This document shows, piece after piece, positions 1 through 7,360 of a stretch of 35,834 bases of DNA; positions within the stretch are counted from its first letter, which is position 1, and the number at the start of each line of letters is the position of its first letter. Source of the DNA: Candidatus Rokubacteria bacterium GWA2_70_23 (GTDB lineage: Bacteria; Methylomirabilota; Methylomirabilia; Rokubacteriales; CSP1-6); NCBI GenBank assembly GCA_001788395.1, contig MGBT01000054.1:1-35834 (forward strand), given 5' to 3'. The translations under genes were made by a program, and so were the position numbers. The notes under the pieces were generated by a model. It saw nothing but the letters and a program-made list of their open reading frames with translations, was not told the origin of the DNA and searched no databases.

Positions 1-137
1 CGGCGGCCCCGGGTTCAGCTCGCCCGGAGGCGCGGGTCCAGCAGGTCGCGCAGGGCATCCCCCAGGACGTTGAAGCCGAACACGGCCAGGCTCAGCGCGA
101 GGCCCGGGAAGATGGACAGCCAGGGGGCGCGGATCAT
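1..137 (-). repeat. Partial copy of the DppC-type permease 3' end
   Basis: The first 137 bases repeat positions 8495-8631 with one difference (C at 60, G at 8554), which is synonymous (Gly codon GGG versus GGC). The copy covers the last 40 codons of the permease at 8509-9357, with its stop at 15-17, and 14 bases beyond. Identity ends abruptly at 137/8631. Because the repeat starts at base 1 it may extend further left. It can be a true duplication or a contig-end repeat from assembly; the sequence alone does not decide. Confidence 0.9.
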
Positions 138-270
138 ACTGGTGCCGCTCGGTTTCACGTCCGCCGGCGAGCAGGATCTGCTGCTCGGCAGGCGACAGCT
201 TGTTCCAGGCGCCGAGGTTCATCGTGAGGACGGCGCAGCCGTGGCGCTCCTCGATCCCCCCAGCGCTCGC
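138..270 (-). pseudogene. C-terminal remnant of a TRAP-type (DctP-like) binding protein
   Basis: Read on the minus strand directly after the stop of the EmrB-like gene, and in the same frame, the sequence encodes a segment containing LGAWNKLSPAEQQ followed by a Glu/Arg-rich helix. This resembles the C-terminal helix of DctP-family periplasmic binding proteins (W-x-K-L-S-x-x-x-Q). There is no start and no N-terminal part. The remnant stops exactly where the permease-end duplicate begins (137/138), so the two scraps are joined end to end. Assignment rests on a short motif and is tentative; that it is a joined fragment is clearer. Confidence 0.45.
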
Positions 271-1842
271 TCAGCCCTCCACGATCACCGCGGGCCGGTC
301 GAGGTCGCGCGGCGTCTTGGCCATCCGCGGCCGGCGCCCGAGGAACAGGACGAACGGGACGACGGCGACGAAGATCCACGCCAGGCGCCAGAAGTTGTCG
401 ACGAACGACAGGAACAGCGCCTGGCGCTGCACCATCTCGTACAGGTACGCCCACGCCTGCTGCTCGGCGGTGGCCGGGTCGGCGCCGCGCGCGGCGAACA
501 TGCCGACCAGGGTCTGGTAGCGGTCCCACACCTGGGGCTCGTACAGGCTCACGTGGGCGGCCAGGCGCGCCTGGTGCGCCTGCCCGCCGCGCGCCAGCAG
601 CGTGGCCATCGCGGCGATGCCGATGCTCCCGCCCATGGTGCGGAGGAAGTTGAAGAGGCCCGAGGCGTGGCCCAGCTCGCGTATCGGCACGGCGCTGAGC
701 GCCACCGTGGACAGCGGCACGAAGGTGAAGCCGATGCCGAGCCCCTGGATGAAGCGCGGCAGCATGATCTGCCAGTAGCTCGCCTCCAGCGTGAGGGTGG
801 CCATCAGGTACATCCCGTAGACGTTGAACCCGCAGCCCGTCACGATGATCCAGCGCGGGTCGATGCGGTTCATGAGGGCGCCGGCGATCGGCATCGTCAC
901 CAGGGTGGCCAGCCCGCCGGGGGCCAGCACCAGCCCGGCCAGCATCGCGGTGTAGGCCATGAGGATCTGGGTGAACAGCGGCGAGAGCACCATGATCCCG
1001 TAGAACGCGATGCTGATGACGAACATGGCCGCCGTCGCCACCGCGAACGTCGGGTGGCGCAGCACGCGCAGGTCCACCACGGGCTCGGCCGTGCGCAGCT
1101 CGCGGACGACCAGCGCGATCAGCGCCGCCGCGGCCACGACGCTGAGCCACACGATGAGCGACGAGGCGAACCAGTCCTCGCGCTGGCCCCGGTCGAGCAC
1201 GAACTGCAGGGCGCCGATGCCGAGCACGAGCAGGACGAGGCCGGCCACGTCCACGCGCCGCACCGCGGGCCGCTCCGTCGCCGGTTCGGAGATGAAGAGC
1301 CAGGCCAGCAGCACGGCCACGGCGCCCACGGGCACGTTGATGTAGAAGACCCAGCGCCAGCTCCAGTTGTCGGTGATCCAGCCGCCGAGCGTCGGCCCGA
1401 TGATCGGCGCGAACATGATGCCGACGCCCCAGATGGCCATCGCCATCCCGCGCTGCCGCGGCGGGAAGATCTCCATCATCGTCGCCTGCGACAGCGGCAC
1501 CAGCGGCCCGCCGGCCAGCCCCTGCAAGAAGCGCGCGATCACGATGAAGGCCAGGCTCGGCGCCGCGCCCGCCGCCGCCGAGGTGAGCATGAACGCGACC
1601 ATGGCCAGCATGAAGAGCCGCTTGCGGCCGAGCAGGTCGGTGAGCCACCCGGTGATCGGCAGGCTGATGGCGTTGGCGACGAGGAACGAGGTCAGCACCC
1701 ACGTGATCTCGTCCACGCCGGCCGACAGCGTGCCGCGCATGTGGTCGAGGGCGACGTTGGCGATGGTGACGTCGAGGATCACCAGGAACGTCGCCATCAT
1801 CGTCGCGATGGAGACGACGGCCCGGTGAATGCGTGGGCTCAT
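271..1842 (-). CDS. emrB: DHA2-family MFS multidrug efflux permease (EmrB-like)
   Basis: A 523-residue proton-driven drug exporter of the 14-TM DHA2 group, close to the family's usual 510-530 residues. Motif A lies in loop 2-3 (GWLTDLLGRKRLF), the first helix carries the typical LDVTIANVAL, and motif C appears as the GPTLGGWITDNWSWRW region. The start ATG overlaps the stop of the upstream EmrA-like gene by 4 nt (ATGA), so the two are translationally coupled. An open frame continues upstream of this ATG to 3216, but its composition shows that part is a shadow of the adaptor gene and not a fusion. Together with the adaptor and an outer-membrane channel encoded elsewhere it should form a tripartite pump. 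The substrate is unknown. Confidence 0.93.
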   Translation of the reverse strand: MSPRIHRAVVSIATMMATFLVILDVTIANVALDHMRGTLSAGVDEITWVLTSFLVANAISLPITGWLTDLLGRKRLFMLAMVAFMLTSAAAGAAPSLAFIVIARFLQGLAGGPLVPLSQATMMEIFPPRQRGMAMAIWGVGIMFAPIIGPTLGGWITDNWSWRWVFYINVPVGAVAVLLAWLFISEPATERPAVRRVDVAGLVLLVLGIGALQFVLDRGQREDWFASSLIVWLSVVAAAALIALVVRELRTAEPVVDLRVLRHPTFAVATAAMFVISIAFYGIMVLSPLFTQILMAYTAMLAGLVLAPGGLATLVTMPIAGALMNRIDPRWIIVTGCGFNVYGMYLMATLTLEASYWQIMLPRFIQGLGIGFTFVPLSTVALSAVPIRELGHASGLFNFLRTMGGSIGIAAMATLLARGGQAHQARLAAHVSLYEPQVWDRYQTLVGMFAARGADPATAEQQAWAYLYEMVQRQALFLSFVDNFWRLAWIFVAVVPFVLFLGRRPRMAKTPRDLDRPAVIVEG

Positions 1843-3140
1843 CGCACCTCGATGACGGGGACGACCGACATGCCGGGCACGAGCAGCGCGGGCCCGTTCT
1901 GGCCCGGCTCCAGCACGAGCTTCACGGGGATGCGCTGGACGACCTTCACGAAGTTGCCGGAGGCGTTCTCGGGCGGCAGGAGGGAGAAGCGGGAGCCGGT
2001 GCCGCTCTGGATCGAGTCCACGCGCGCGCGGAGCACGAGCCCGGGGTGGGTGTCCACCGAGATCGTCGCACGCTGGCCCGGGCGCACGTGGGTGAGCTGC
2101 GTCTCCTTGTAGTTCGCGATCACCCAGACGTTCCCGACGTCGACGACGGCGAGCAGCGGTTGGCCGGGCTGCACCACCTGGCCGACCTCCACCGTCCGTC
2201 GCGTCACGCGGCCGGCGACCGGCGTCGTGACCGTCGTGTGCTCGAGGTTCAGCTCGGCCTCGCGGAGGGTGGCGCGCGCCTCCGCCAGCTGCGCCTCGGC
2301 GCTGTCGGCCTCCGCGCTGCGGATGGCCACCTCCCGCCGCCGGCTCCGCGCGTCGCCGAGCGCCGCCTCCGCCTCCTCGCGCTGGCGGCGCGCCTGCGCC
2401 GGCGCCACTTCCTGCGTCGCCACCTCGGCCTCGGCCTGCGCCACCTCGGCGCGCGCCATGTCGAGCCGCTGCCGCGCCGCCTCGAGGGCCGCGGCGGCCG
2501 TCTGGAACGCGCTGTCGGCGTGGTCGAAGTCCTGGCGCGCGATCAGCCGGCGCGCGAACAGCTCCTCCATCCGCCCGCGGTCGAGGCGCGCGCGCTCGAA
2601 GTCGGCCCGGCGCGCCGTGACGTCGGCCTGCGCGGCCTGCACGGCCGCCCGGCGCGCCAGGAGCCGGCTGCGACGCTCGTCGATCACGCGCTGCGCGGTC
2701 TCGATGCCGAGCGTCGCCTTGGCCACGGTCGCCTCGGCCAGCGCGACCCGGCTGCGGGTGGACTCGTCCGTCATGGGGACCCCGGCCGTCGCCATGCGCA
2801 GGCGGCTCGCCGCCGTGGCCACCGCCGCGCGCGTCTGGTGGACCTTGACCTCCAGGTCGCGCGGGTCCAGGCGCACCAGCGGCGCGCCCGCCGGCACGTC
2901 CTGGTTGTCCCGCACGAGCACCGCGACGACGGTGCCGCGCACCCGCGCGCTCACCGGCGAGACGTGCGCCTCCACGAACGCGTCGTCGGTCGAGACGTGG
3001 CGGTCCCAGTACCGCCACAGCTGGACGCCGTACCCGCCGGCGGCCAGCGCGACGGCGGCCAGGACGGCCAGGACGAGAGCACGGCGCCGGCGCCGCCAGG
3101 CGCCGGTAAGGCGCGCCGCCCCCGGGTCGATCTCGCTCAC
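1839..3140 (-). CDS. emrA: HlyD/EmrA-family membrane fusion protein
   Basis: A 433-residue periplasmic adaptor. A short Arg-rich cytoplasmic N terminus is followed by one TM helix (about residues 20-40), then the family signature STDDAFVEAHVSPVSARV, a split lipoyl domain, and a long Ala/Glu/Arg coiled-coil hairpin (about 100-285). The second lipoyl half and beta-barrel follow (TTPVAGRVTRRTVEVGQ; VWVIANYKETQL). It links the EmrB-like permease to a TolC-type channel. The start is GTG at 3138-3140, the only start just before the TM. No Shine-Dalgarno is visible; a TAGGAT hexamer lies 6 nt upstream (3147-3152) and could be a -10 box of a leaderless transcript, though no good -35 is seen. The family call is firm; the gene symbol is by analogy. 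Confidence 0.92.
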   Translation of the reverse strand: MSEIDPGAARLTGAWRRRRRALVLAVLAAVALAAGGYGVQLWRYWDRHVSTDDAFVEAHVSPVSARVRGTVVAVLVRDNQDVPAGAPLVRLDPRDLEVKVHQTRAAVATAASRLRMATAGVPMTDESTRSRVALAEATVAKATLGIETAQRVIDERRSRLLARRAAVQAAQADVTARRADFERARLDRGRMEELFARRLIARQDFDHADSAFQTAAAALEAARQRLDMARAEVAQAEAEVATQEVAPAQARRQREEAEAALGDARSRRREVAIRSAEADSAEAQLAEARATLREAELNLEHTTVTTPVAGRVTRRTVEVGQVVQPGQPLLAVVDVGNVWVIANYKETQLTHVRPGQRATISVDTHPGLVLRARVDSIQSGTGSRFSLLPPENASGNFVKVVQRIPVKLVLEPGQNGPALLVPGMSVVPVIEVR

Positions 3141-3226
3141 AGGCGCATCCTACCCCGGGACTCGCCCGTTGCCCTACCCCGTCGTGGGCGCGGCGGGAGC
3201 TGCCGATGTGCCACAATCACTGCCGA

Positions 3227-3266
3227 GAGGTCGCCGATGACACCGGGAGGTCGCCGATGACATTGG
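3227..3266 (+). repeat. Two-copy 20-bp tandem repeat
   Basis: Units 3227-3246 and 3247-3266 share GAGGTCGCCGATGACA and differ at two bases near the end. The repeat lies just upstream of the secreted-protein remnant at 3298, in the space divergent from emrA. It may have disrupted the start of that gene, since the signal-peptide-like frame has no good start codon upstream of it. Confidence 0.85.
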
Positions 3267-3297
3267 GACGGCGCTCTGGCTCGCGGCGGGCGCCGCC

Positions 3298-3749
3298 GTG
3301 CTCGCGCTCGCGGCGGGCGCGCAGGCGCGCATCCCGATCGATCTGCGCTTCGACGGGCAGGCGCTCGATCCGCAGGCGTCGCCGGACTTCACCTGTTTCA
3401 ACTACACGCCCTCGCGGTGGCTCGGCTGCCGGGTGCGGAAGGCGGACGCGCCGGGCGCGTCCGTGCTCGAGCGCCCCGAGCCGGGGAAGTACCGGATGCA
3501 CGTCAGCATCGACGAGAATCCGGCCAACCCCCGCCGCTACCCGGGCGACTACGAAGCGCAGGCGGCGAGTACCACTACTACCAGGGCCGCGAGCGGCAGC
3601 GCGCCGAGACCGAGAAGGCGAGGCTCGAGGCCGAACGGCAGGCGCGGCAGCGCGAGTTCGTCGCCGCGTTCGCCTCGGCCGCGCCGCGGCCCGGATGGTG
3701 GGACGAGGTCGAGACGCCGTACCGGGTGGCCCCCCTGGGCGGCCCATAG
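3298..3749 (+). pseudogene. Frameshifted small secreted protein, unknown function
   Basis: The first frame encodes a signal-peptide-like stretch (LAAGAAVLALAAGAQA, beginning in frame upstream of GTG 3298) and a compact domain containing FTCFNYTPSRWLGCRV and YRMHVSIDENPANPRRYPG. Near 3560 the coding signal moves to another frame, which gives EYHYYQGRERQRAE, a Glu/Arg helix, and a tail with PGWWDEVETPYRV ending at 3749. A single indel in the run around 3560-3567 would restore one protein of roughly 155 residues. Two Cys residues in the N-terminal domain could pair. I do not recognise the family. The start is also uncertain because no ATG precedes the signal region in frame. Either a sequencing error or a young pseudogene. 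Confidence 0.6.
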
Positions 3750-3919
3750 GAAACATTAGCGCCAGTTCGCATCACGCGGCCCCATGCAGCGGGCATCCAG
3801 GACCTTCTGAAAGACCCCAGCGTCGTCGAGCCGCCGGCCCCGGAGCCCTCCCTGGAGCCGAGACCGCCCGGCTCTGATCCGGCTCCTGCGGCGATCCTGC
3901 TCGCGGGACAGGGGCGTCG

Positions 3920-5506
3920 TCAAGGACCGCGTGCGCGGCGCAGACGGCTGCCCTGGCGGCAGTCGCCGTCGATCGAGGAGACCTCTGAGCGGACCGTGAG
4001 AGGCCCGCCTGGCCCCCGGGCGGGGGTGACAGAGGTGGCCGCGGCGTGGTCGGGCTGGGGCGGGGCCGGTCCGGGGGGGTCTGGGGCCGGCGCCAGCCCA
4101 AGGTGGGCGAGGAGCGCGCGCACGACACCGGGGTCGTGCACGGGGGCGACGAGACACAGGCGACCGCCACGGCGGGGACAGGCCAACACGTCGAGCGCGA
4201 CCGCCCGGGGCATCAGCGCCGCCCAGGCCCAGGAGCGTGGGGGGCGTGGGCCCCCGGCGTCGCGCGGGCCGGCGTCGCCTTGGCCGGCGTCCGAATCTCC
4301 GGCCACCGTGCGGCCGGAGCCGACGCCCTGGGAGCGCCAGCGGGCATGCGGGGCCCGGGCGCCGTGGGAGCGCAGCACATGTATCGCGGGCCGCGGGGTG
4401 AGGGCCGCGAGCGTCTCGAGGAACTCGAGGGGCTCGAAGAGCCCCTGCGTCGTGCCGTCGCGCCAGGCGGCCTTGCGTGTCACGAGGACGCGCCCGTCGG
4501 TGCGGAGGTGGAGCCGATCCTGGGCGAGGGGCGGGCGCAGGAGAGACCGGCAGCGCTGCTCCAGGCGCGCACGATCGTTGGGGGGGACCCAGACGGTGAC
4601 GTGCAGCTCGAAGCCGTCGAGGGGTGCCTGGCGCGGGCCGCGGGAGCCGACGTCGGCCGTGCCCGGCTCGTGGCCCAGGCGCCGCACCCGCGCCCCCGTG
4701 CGTGGGCCCAGCGCGACGCGGCCCTGGACCGAGGCGCCGACGAGGCCGGCCCGCACCGGCGATGCCTCGGCGAACGGGTCTGCGGGCTCCGTGTCCGCAG
4801 CGCCGGGCTCGAGAGTGCGCCGACCCAGCACGCGCCGCATGCGCCGGCGGATGGTGGCGAGCACGGGGGCCACCTCCTCGTCGCGTGGCGGTGACGCAGG
4901 GTGGACCGTGAGCCCATCCGGCGGGCCGGCGCTGAAGCTGCCGTCGAGCCCCAGGGGATGGACGTGGACGGTGACAGTCACGCCGCTGGCGACGCGCTGG
5001 ATCGCCGTCACGGTCCCGGGCTGACCGGCGCGGAGGCCGCGTGCGCGCGCGGGGCCCGCAGAGAAGGCGAGCCGCCCTCGGGCAGACACTCCCAGGACCG
5101 CGCGACCCACCGCATGGTCCCACGCCAGGCGGTCGCGTAGCCGATACGGCAGGGTGAGCCCCCCTTGGCGGATCGGCACGTGTGGCCGCCCTGCGTCGAC
5201 GAGGGACGCGGCGCGCTCCGCCATCCGCCGACCCCCGCAGCTCGGGCAGACGCCGCGCCCGTGACACGAGAACGGCACGCGACGCTCGAACGCACCCTCG
5301 GCACACCGCAGCCGCGTGAAGCCCTCGGCCAGGACCCCGCAGCGCAGGACGTCGCGGAACTCCGGCTCGACGAACCGGGGCAGGCCGCCGCCGTCGCCCT
5401 GGTCTGACACCGTCTGCAGCAAGGGTTCCAGGGGCTCGCGAATGACGGTGTGGAGCACGGTGTGCTTGGCGTCGCGGGGCCGGGAGATCGCTCGCTGGAG
5501 GGCCAT
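3920..5506 (-). CDS. IS91-family (HUH-type) transposase, probably decayed
   Basis: A 528-residue open frame. The N-terminal zinc region has FSCHGRGVCPSCGGRRM (Cys81, 87, 90) and the typical LTLPYRLRDRLAWD. An HUH-type His pair lies at residues 181-183 (HVHPLGLDGSF). The C-terminal half has the family block PPLAQDRLHL, DGTTQGLFEPLEFLE, APHARWRS and the ALDVLACP zinc knuckle. IS91 elements move by rolling-circle replication with a Tyr nucleophile. Against what I recall of close relatives, the Tyr expected in the CRY-x-x-RPP block is Ser321, and the last zinc knuckle reads CPRRGGR instead of CPRCGGR. Both suggest loss of activity although the frame is intact. IS91 elements have no inverted repeats or target duplications, so the ends cannot be fixed; the flank 3750-3919 shows no gene. 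Confidence 0.85.
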   Translation of the reverse strand: MALQRAISRPRDAKHTVLHTVIREPLEPLLQTVSDQGDGGGLPRFVEPEFRDVLRCGVLAEGFTRLRCAEGAFERRVPFSCHGRGVCPSCGGRRMAERAASLVDAGRPHVPIRQGGLTLPYRLRDRLAWDHAVGRAVLGVSARGRLAFSAGPARARGLRAGQPGTVTAIQRVASGVTVTVHVHPLGLDGSFSAGPPDGLTVHPASPPRDEEVAPVLATIRRRMRRVLGRRTLEPGAADTEPADPFAEASPVRAGLVGASVQGRVALGPRTGARVRRLGHEPGTADVGSRGPRQAPLDGFELHVTVWVPPNDRARLEQRCRSLLRPPLAQDRLHLRTDGRVLVTRKAAWRDGTTQGLFEPLEFLETLAALTPRPAIHVLRSHGARAPHARWRSQGVGSGRTVAGDSDAGQGDAGPRDAGGPRPPRSWAWAALMPRAVALDVLACPRRGGRLCLVAPVHDPGVVRALLAHLGLAPAPDPPGPAPPQPDHAAATSVTPARGPGGPLTVRSEVSSIDGDCRQGSRLRRARGP

Positions 5507-5541
5507 GGCCCCCAGGGGGGGTCAAGGCGCCGACCGGGACA

Positions 5542-5554
5542 CTGCTGAGGAGCC
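5542..5554 (+). repeat. 13-bp match to the outer end of the ISL3 element
   Basis: CTGCTGAGGAGCC here is identical to 8170-8182, the outermost 13 bases of the right inverted repeat of the ISL3 element. Neighbouring bases do not match. It lies 35 bp upstream of the IS91-like transposase start. It may be the stump of a second ISL3-type end, or chance. Confidence 0.4.
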
Positions 5555-5654
5555 TGAAGTTGTATCGCCCTCTGGGAGAGGCGGCTCGTCTATCCGCGCT
5601 GCGTCCCGGTGTTGAGGCCGGAGACCTGGAGCGGCTCCTGACGGTCCTCGGGCG

Positions 5655-5764
5655 ATGACGCGGGTCTCGCTGCGCTTCACGCTCGGCGTGCCGGGTGTCC
5701 ACCCCGCGATCGTCGGTACCACGAAGCCGGAGCGGTGGCAGCAGAACGCGGCGCTGCTCCGGGG
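5655..5764 (+). pseudogene. C-terminal scrap of an aldo/keto reductase
   Basis: The plus strand encodes [19 protein letters not shown] followed by [12 protein letters not shown]. This matches the last strand/helix of aldo/keto reductases, where the conserved AI(V)GT segment binds the cofactor phosphate. Nothing upstream in this frame belongs to such an enzyme and the frame runs on into antitoxin antisense sequence. It lies between the IS91-like gene and the toxin-antitoxin modules, consistent with a gene cut by insertion or rearrangement. Upstream, 5507-5640 holds a 45-codon open stretch on the plus strand without a start that I cannot identify. Confidence 0.6.
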
Positions 5765-5765
5765 C

Positions 5766-6125
5766 TCAGGGATCGTGGGCCGCCGGGGATCGTGCCCGCG
5801 TCTGCCGACGGGGGGTGACCCACCGCCCGCGCGGCTCCCTGACGACGTCGACCTTGAGACGGCCCCCGAGCGCTGCGGCGTAGCGGACCAGGGTCTTGAT
5901 CTCGACGTTCCTGGTCCTGCCGGATTCGAGCTTCGCGATCGCAGGCTGACTCACGCCGATCATCTTGGCCAGTGCGGTCTGCGAGACGCCCCGCTCTTCG
6001 CGAAGCGCCACCAGGCCCTGCTCGATCTCCATCTCGGTGACGAGCTCCTCAACCCGTCGCTTCAGCTTGGGATTAGCGTGGTACTGCTGCCCGATCCATG
6101 GGCGTAGCTCGGTCCCTTTCTTCAT
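5766..6125 (-). CDS. higA: HigA-like XRE-family antitoxin
   Basis: A 119-residue DNA-binding antitoxin. A helix-turn-helix of the XRE/Cro type lies about residues 44-70 ([20 protein letters not shown] then AKLESGRT), followed by a dimerisation tail that includes [13 protein letters not shown]. Antitoxins of this type bind the toxin and repress their own promoter. I chose ATG 6123-6125 because GGGAGG sits at the right distance before it. ATG 6153-6155, ten codons upstream and overlapping the toxin stop by 4 nt (ATGA), is the alternative. Toxin-first order is typical of higBA. The palindrome at 6514-6531 is the likely operator. Confidence 0.85.
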   Translation of the reverse strand: MKKGTELRPWIGQQYHANPKLKRRVEELVTEMEIEQGLVALREERGVSQTALAKMIGVSQPAIAKLESGRTRNVEIKTLVRYAAALGGRLKVDVVREPRGRWVTPRRQTRARSPAAHDP

Positions 6126-6151
6126 GGTGCCTCCCGCCTGTTGCGTCCGCT

Positions 6152-6505
6152 TCATCGTGCGCTCGTGGCCTCTGCCTCGCTCTGGTAGCGGCGGACGAGC
6201 GCGAGCACGTCATGGGGGATCTGATCCCGTTTCTTCACGAGACCGTCCAGCAGCACGATCCGACGACCGGGCCGGAACGTGTAGAAGATCCGCACGTCGT
6301 GCCCGCGCGACTCGAAGAGGCGACCGCCCAGCGGCTTGGACCGCGGAGGGCGAAGCTGATTGCCCCACCGACCGACGAGCTCGATGAGCGCGATCGCCTC
6401 CTCTCGGTTCCGTCCGGCGAGACCTTCGAGGAAGGTGCGCAGCGGGCGCTGGCCGCTGGCCGTGGTATGCCACTCGACCGTCCACGCCGTCGGGTCTCCG
6501 GCCAC
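6152..6505 (-). CDS. higB: HigB/RelE-type toxin (Gp49-like)
   Basis: A 117-residue protein of the RelE/ParE superfamily, phage Gp49-like branch. Visible marks are WTVEWHTT at the first strand, LRTFLEGLAGR on the first helix, the KPLGGRLFESRG turn, VRIFYTFRPGRRIVLLDGL in the central strands, and KKRDQIP. Relatives act as ribosome-dependent mRNA endonucleases or related growth inhibitors. The start is GTG 6503-6505. A strong promoter places the -10 box (6512-6517) only 6 nt upstream, so the transcript would begin at or next to the start codon. The stop overlaps the longer antitoxin start by 4 nt. Confidence 0.85.
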   Translation of the reverse strand: MAGDPTAWTVEWHTTASGQRPLRTFLEGLAGRNREEAIALIELVGRWGNQLRPPRSKPLGGRLFESRGHDVRIFYTFRPGRRIVLLDGLVKKRDQIPHDVLALVRRYQSEAEATSAR

Positions 6506-6511
6506 CCGAGC

Positions 6512-6539
6512 ATTATAACTCTGGAGTTATACGAGTCAA
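6512..6539 (-). promoter_or_regulatory. higBA promoter with embedded perfect palindrome
   Basis: On the minus strand TTGACT (6539-6534) and a consensus TATAAT (6517-6512) are separated by 16 bp. Between and over them lies the 18-bp perfect palindrome TATAACTC-TG-GAGTTATA (6514-6531), which overlaps the -10 box. An autorepressing HigA-type antitoxin would be expected to bind such a site. The surroundings are GC-rich, so this AT-rich palindrome stands out. Confidence 0.85.
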
Positions 6540-6666
6540 CCTGCGACTGGCTGCGTCGTGCACGACACCAGAGTGAGCATTGCGGAGGCGCGAGGGTGTG
6601 CGATGGTGGTCTTACGGCTTACTGAGGGTCCGGGTCTTGTCGGCTGCGCGACCGCTCAGCTTCCAG

Positions 6667-7017
6667 TCACCCCCAGCTCCCCAGAAATTCCAGACGAGTG
6701 GTCATCTCTTCTTGAGTCAGCCGAAAACAGAGGTTCGAGAGTCTGCGGAGGAGCACACCGACGGGCAGCTGATCGGACAGGATAATGCCCGCATGGGATC
6801 GCCCCTCGCGCGTCATCTCCTTGTGCAGCCGGGCAAAATCGCCACGGTTGTGGGTAAAGAACACGCGCTCCCCTCGGGTCGCAAACGTGAGCTGGTCTTC
6901 ATCTCGGAGCCCGAGGTGTCCGGCTTCCTGTGTGGTGAGCACCTCGATGCCACGTTGACGGAGGGCCGCGGCCAGCGCCACATCCACGTCTTCATCGAGG
7001 TAGAGACGAATCGTCAC
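6667..7017 (-). CDS. DUF5615 PIN-like toxin candidate
   Basis: A 116-residue protein with the DUF5615 pattern: an N-terminal strand with an acidic cluster (IRLYLDEDV), the ALRQRGIEVLTTQEAGHLG segment, then DEDQLTFATRGERVFFTHNR and GDFARLH. These carry the Asp residues of a PIN-like nuclease fold. Such genes are commonly paired with DUF433 genes and treated as toxin-antitoxin modules. Here the start overlaps the upstream DUF433 gene by 4 nt. The C terminus looks complete. The family call is firm; nuclease activity is inferred. Confidence 0.85.
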   Translation of the reverse strand: MTIRLYLDEDVDVALAAALRQRGIEVLTTQEAGHLGLRDEDQLTFATRGERVFFTHNRGDFARLHKEMTREGRSHAGIILSDQLPVGVLLRRLSNLCFRLTQEEMTTRLEFLGSWG

Positions 7018-7286
7018 CGGTCAAGGGTGCCCCGGACATACTCTTCCCGATTCGCCTCAATGTCGGCGTCAATTTCCGCCTGGTGATCGTAATAGAAGGA
7101 CAGCGCGTCGTAGATCTGGGCCAGTGACAGATGGGGGACTTTCGCCTGGATTTCTTCCGCCGCATTGCCCATTCGGTGATATGCGACGATACTGCGCACC
7201 GGGGTCCGGGTGCCCCTGATCACGGGCTTCCCCCCGGCCACTCCCTCTACCTCTGTCACATACGGATGAATGATCTGAACGGACAT
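7014..7286 (-). CDS. DUF433 antitoxin candidate
   Basis: A 90-residue protein with the DUF433 core GGKPVIRGTRTPVRSIVAY, then AAEEIQAKVPHLSLAQIYDAL and a C-terminal acidic helix (YYDHQAEIDADIEANREEYV). DUF433 is a small winged or homeodomain-like helix bundle that pairs with DUF5615 PIN-like proteins. The start is ATG 7284-7286 with GGGAGG 6 nt upstream. Only 49 bp separate the start from the left end of the ISL3 element at 7336, so the element may have cut into this module's promoter. Confidence 0.88.
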   Translation of the reverse strand: MSVQIIHPYVTEVEGVAGGKPVIRGTRTPVRSIVAYHRMGNAAEEIQAKVPHLSLAQIYDALSFYYDHQAEIDADIEANREEYVRGTLDR

Positions 7287-7335
7287 GGCCGCCTCCCAGG
7301 GCAATTCCCTCTTGGCAGTCACGCTAGCACATTCC

Positions 7336-7360
7336 GGCTCCTCAGCAGAATCTGTGGGTG
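7336..7360 (+). repeat. ISL3 left inverted repeat
   Basis: 25 bases beginning GGCTCCTCAGCAG, identical to the reverse complement of 8158-8182. They overlap the last codons of the transposase gene, as is common in compact IS elements. Confidence 0.95.

Noticed and set aside
271-3216. A 981-codon open frame covering both efflux genes, as if an EmrA-EmrB fusion
   Set aside because: The part upstream of ATG 1842 is rich in Arg/Gly/Ala without motifs and is the shadow of the adaptor gene in another frame; the adaptor has its own stop overlapping the permease start.
5507-5640. A small gene on the plus strand upstream of the IS91-like transposase
   Set aside because: A 45-codon protein-like stretch exists but has no start codon or recognisable motif, and it may be part of the element's end.
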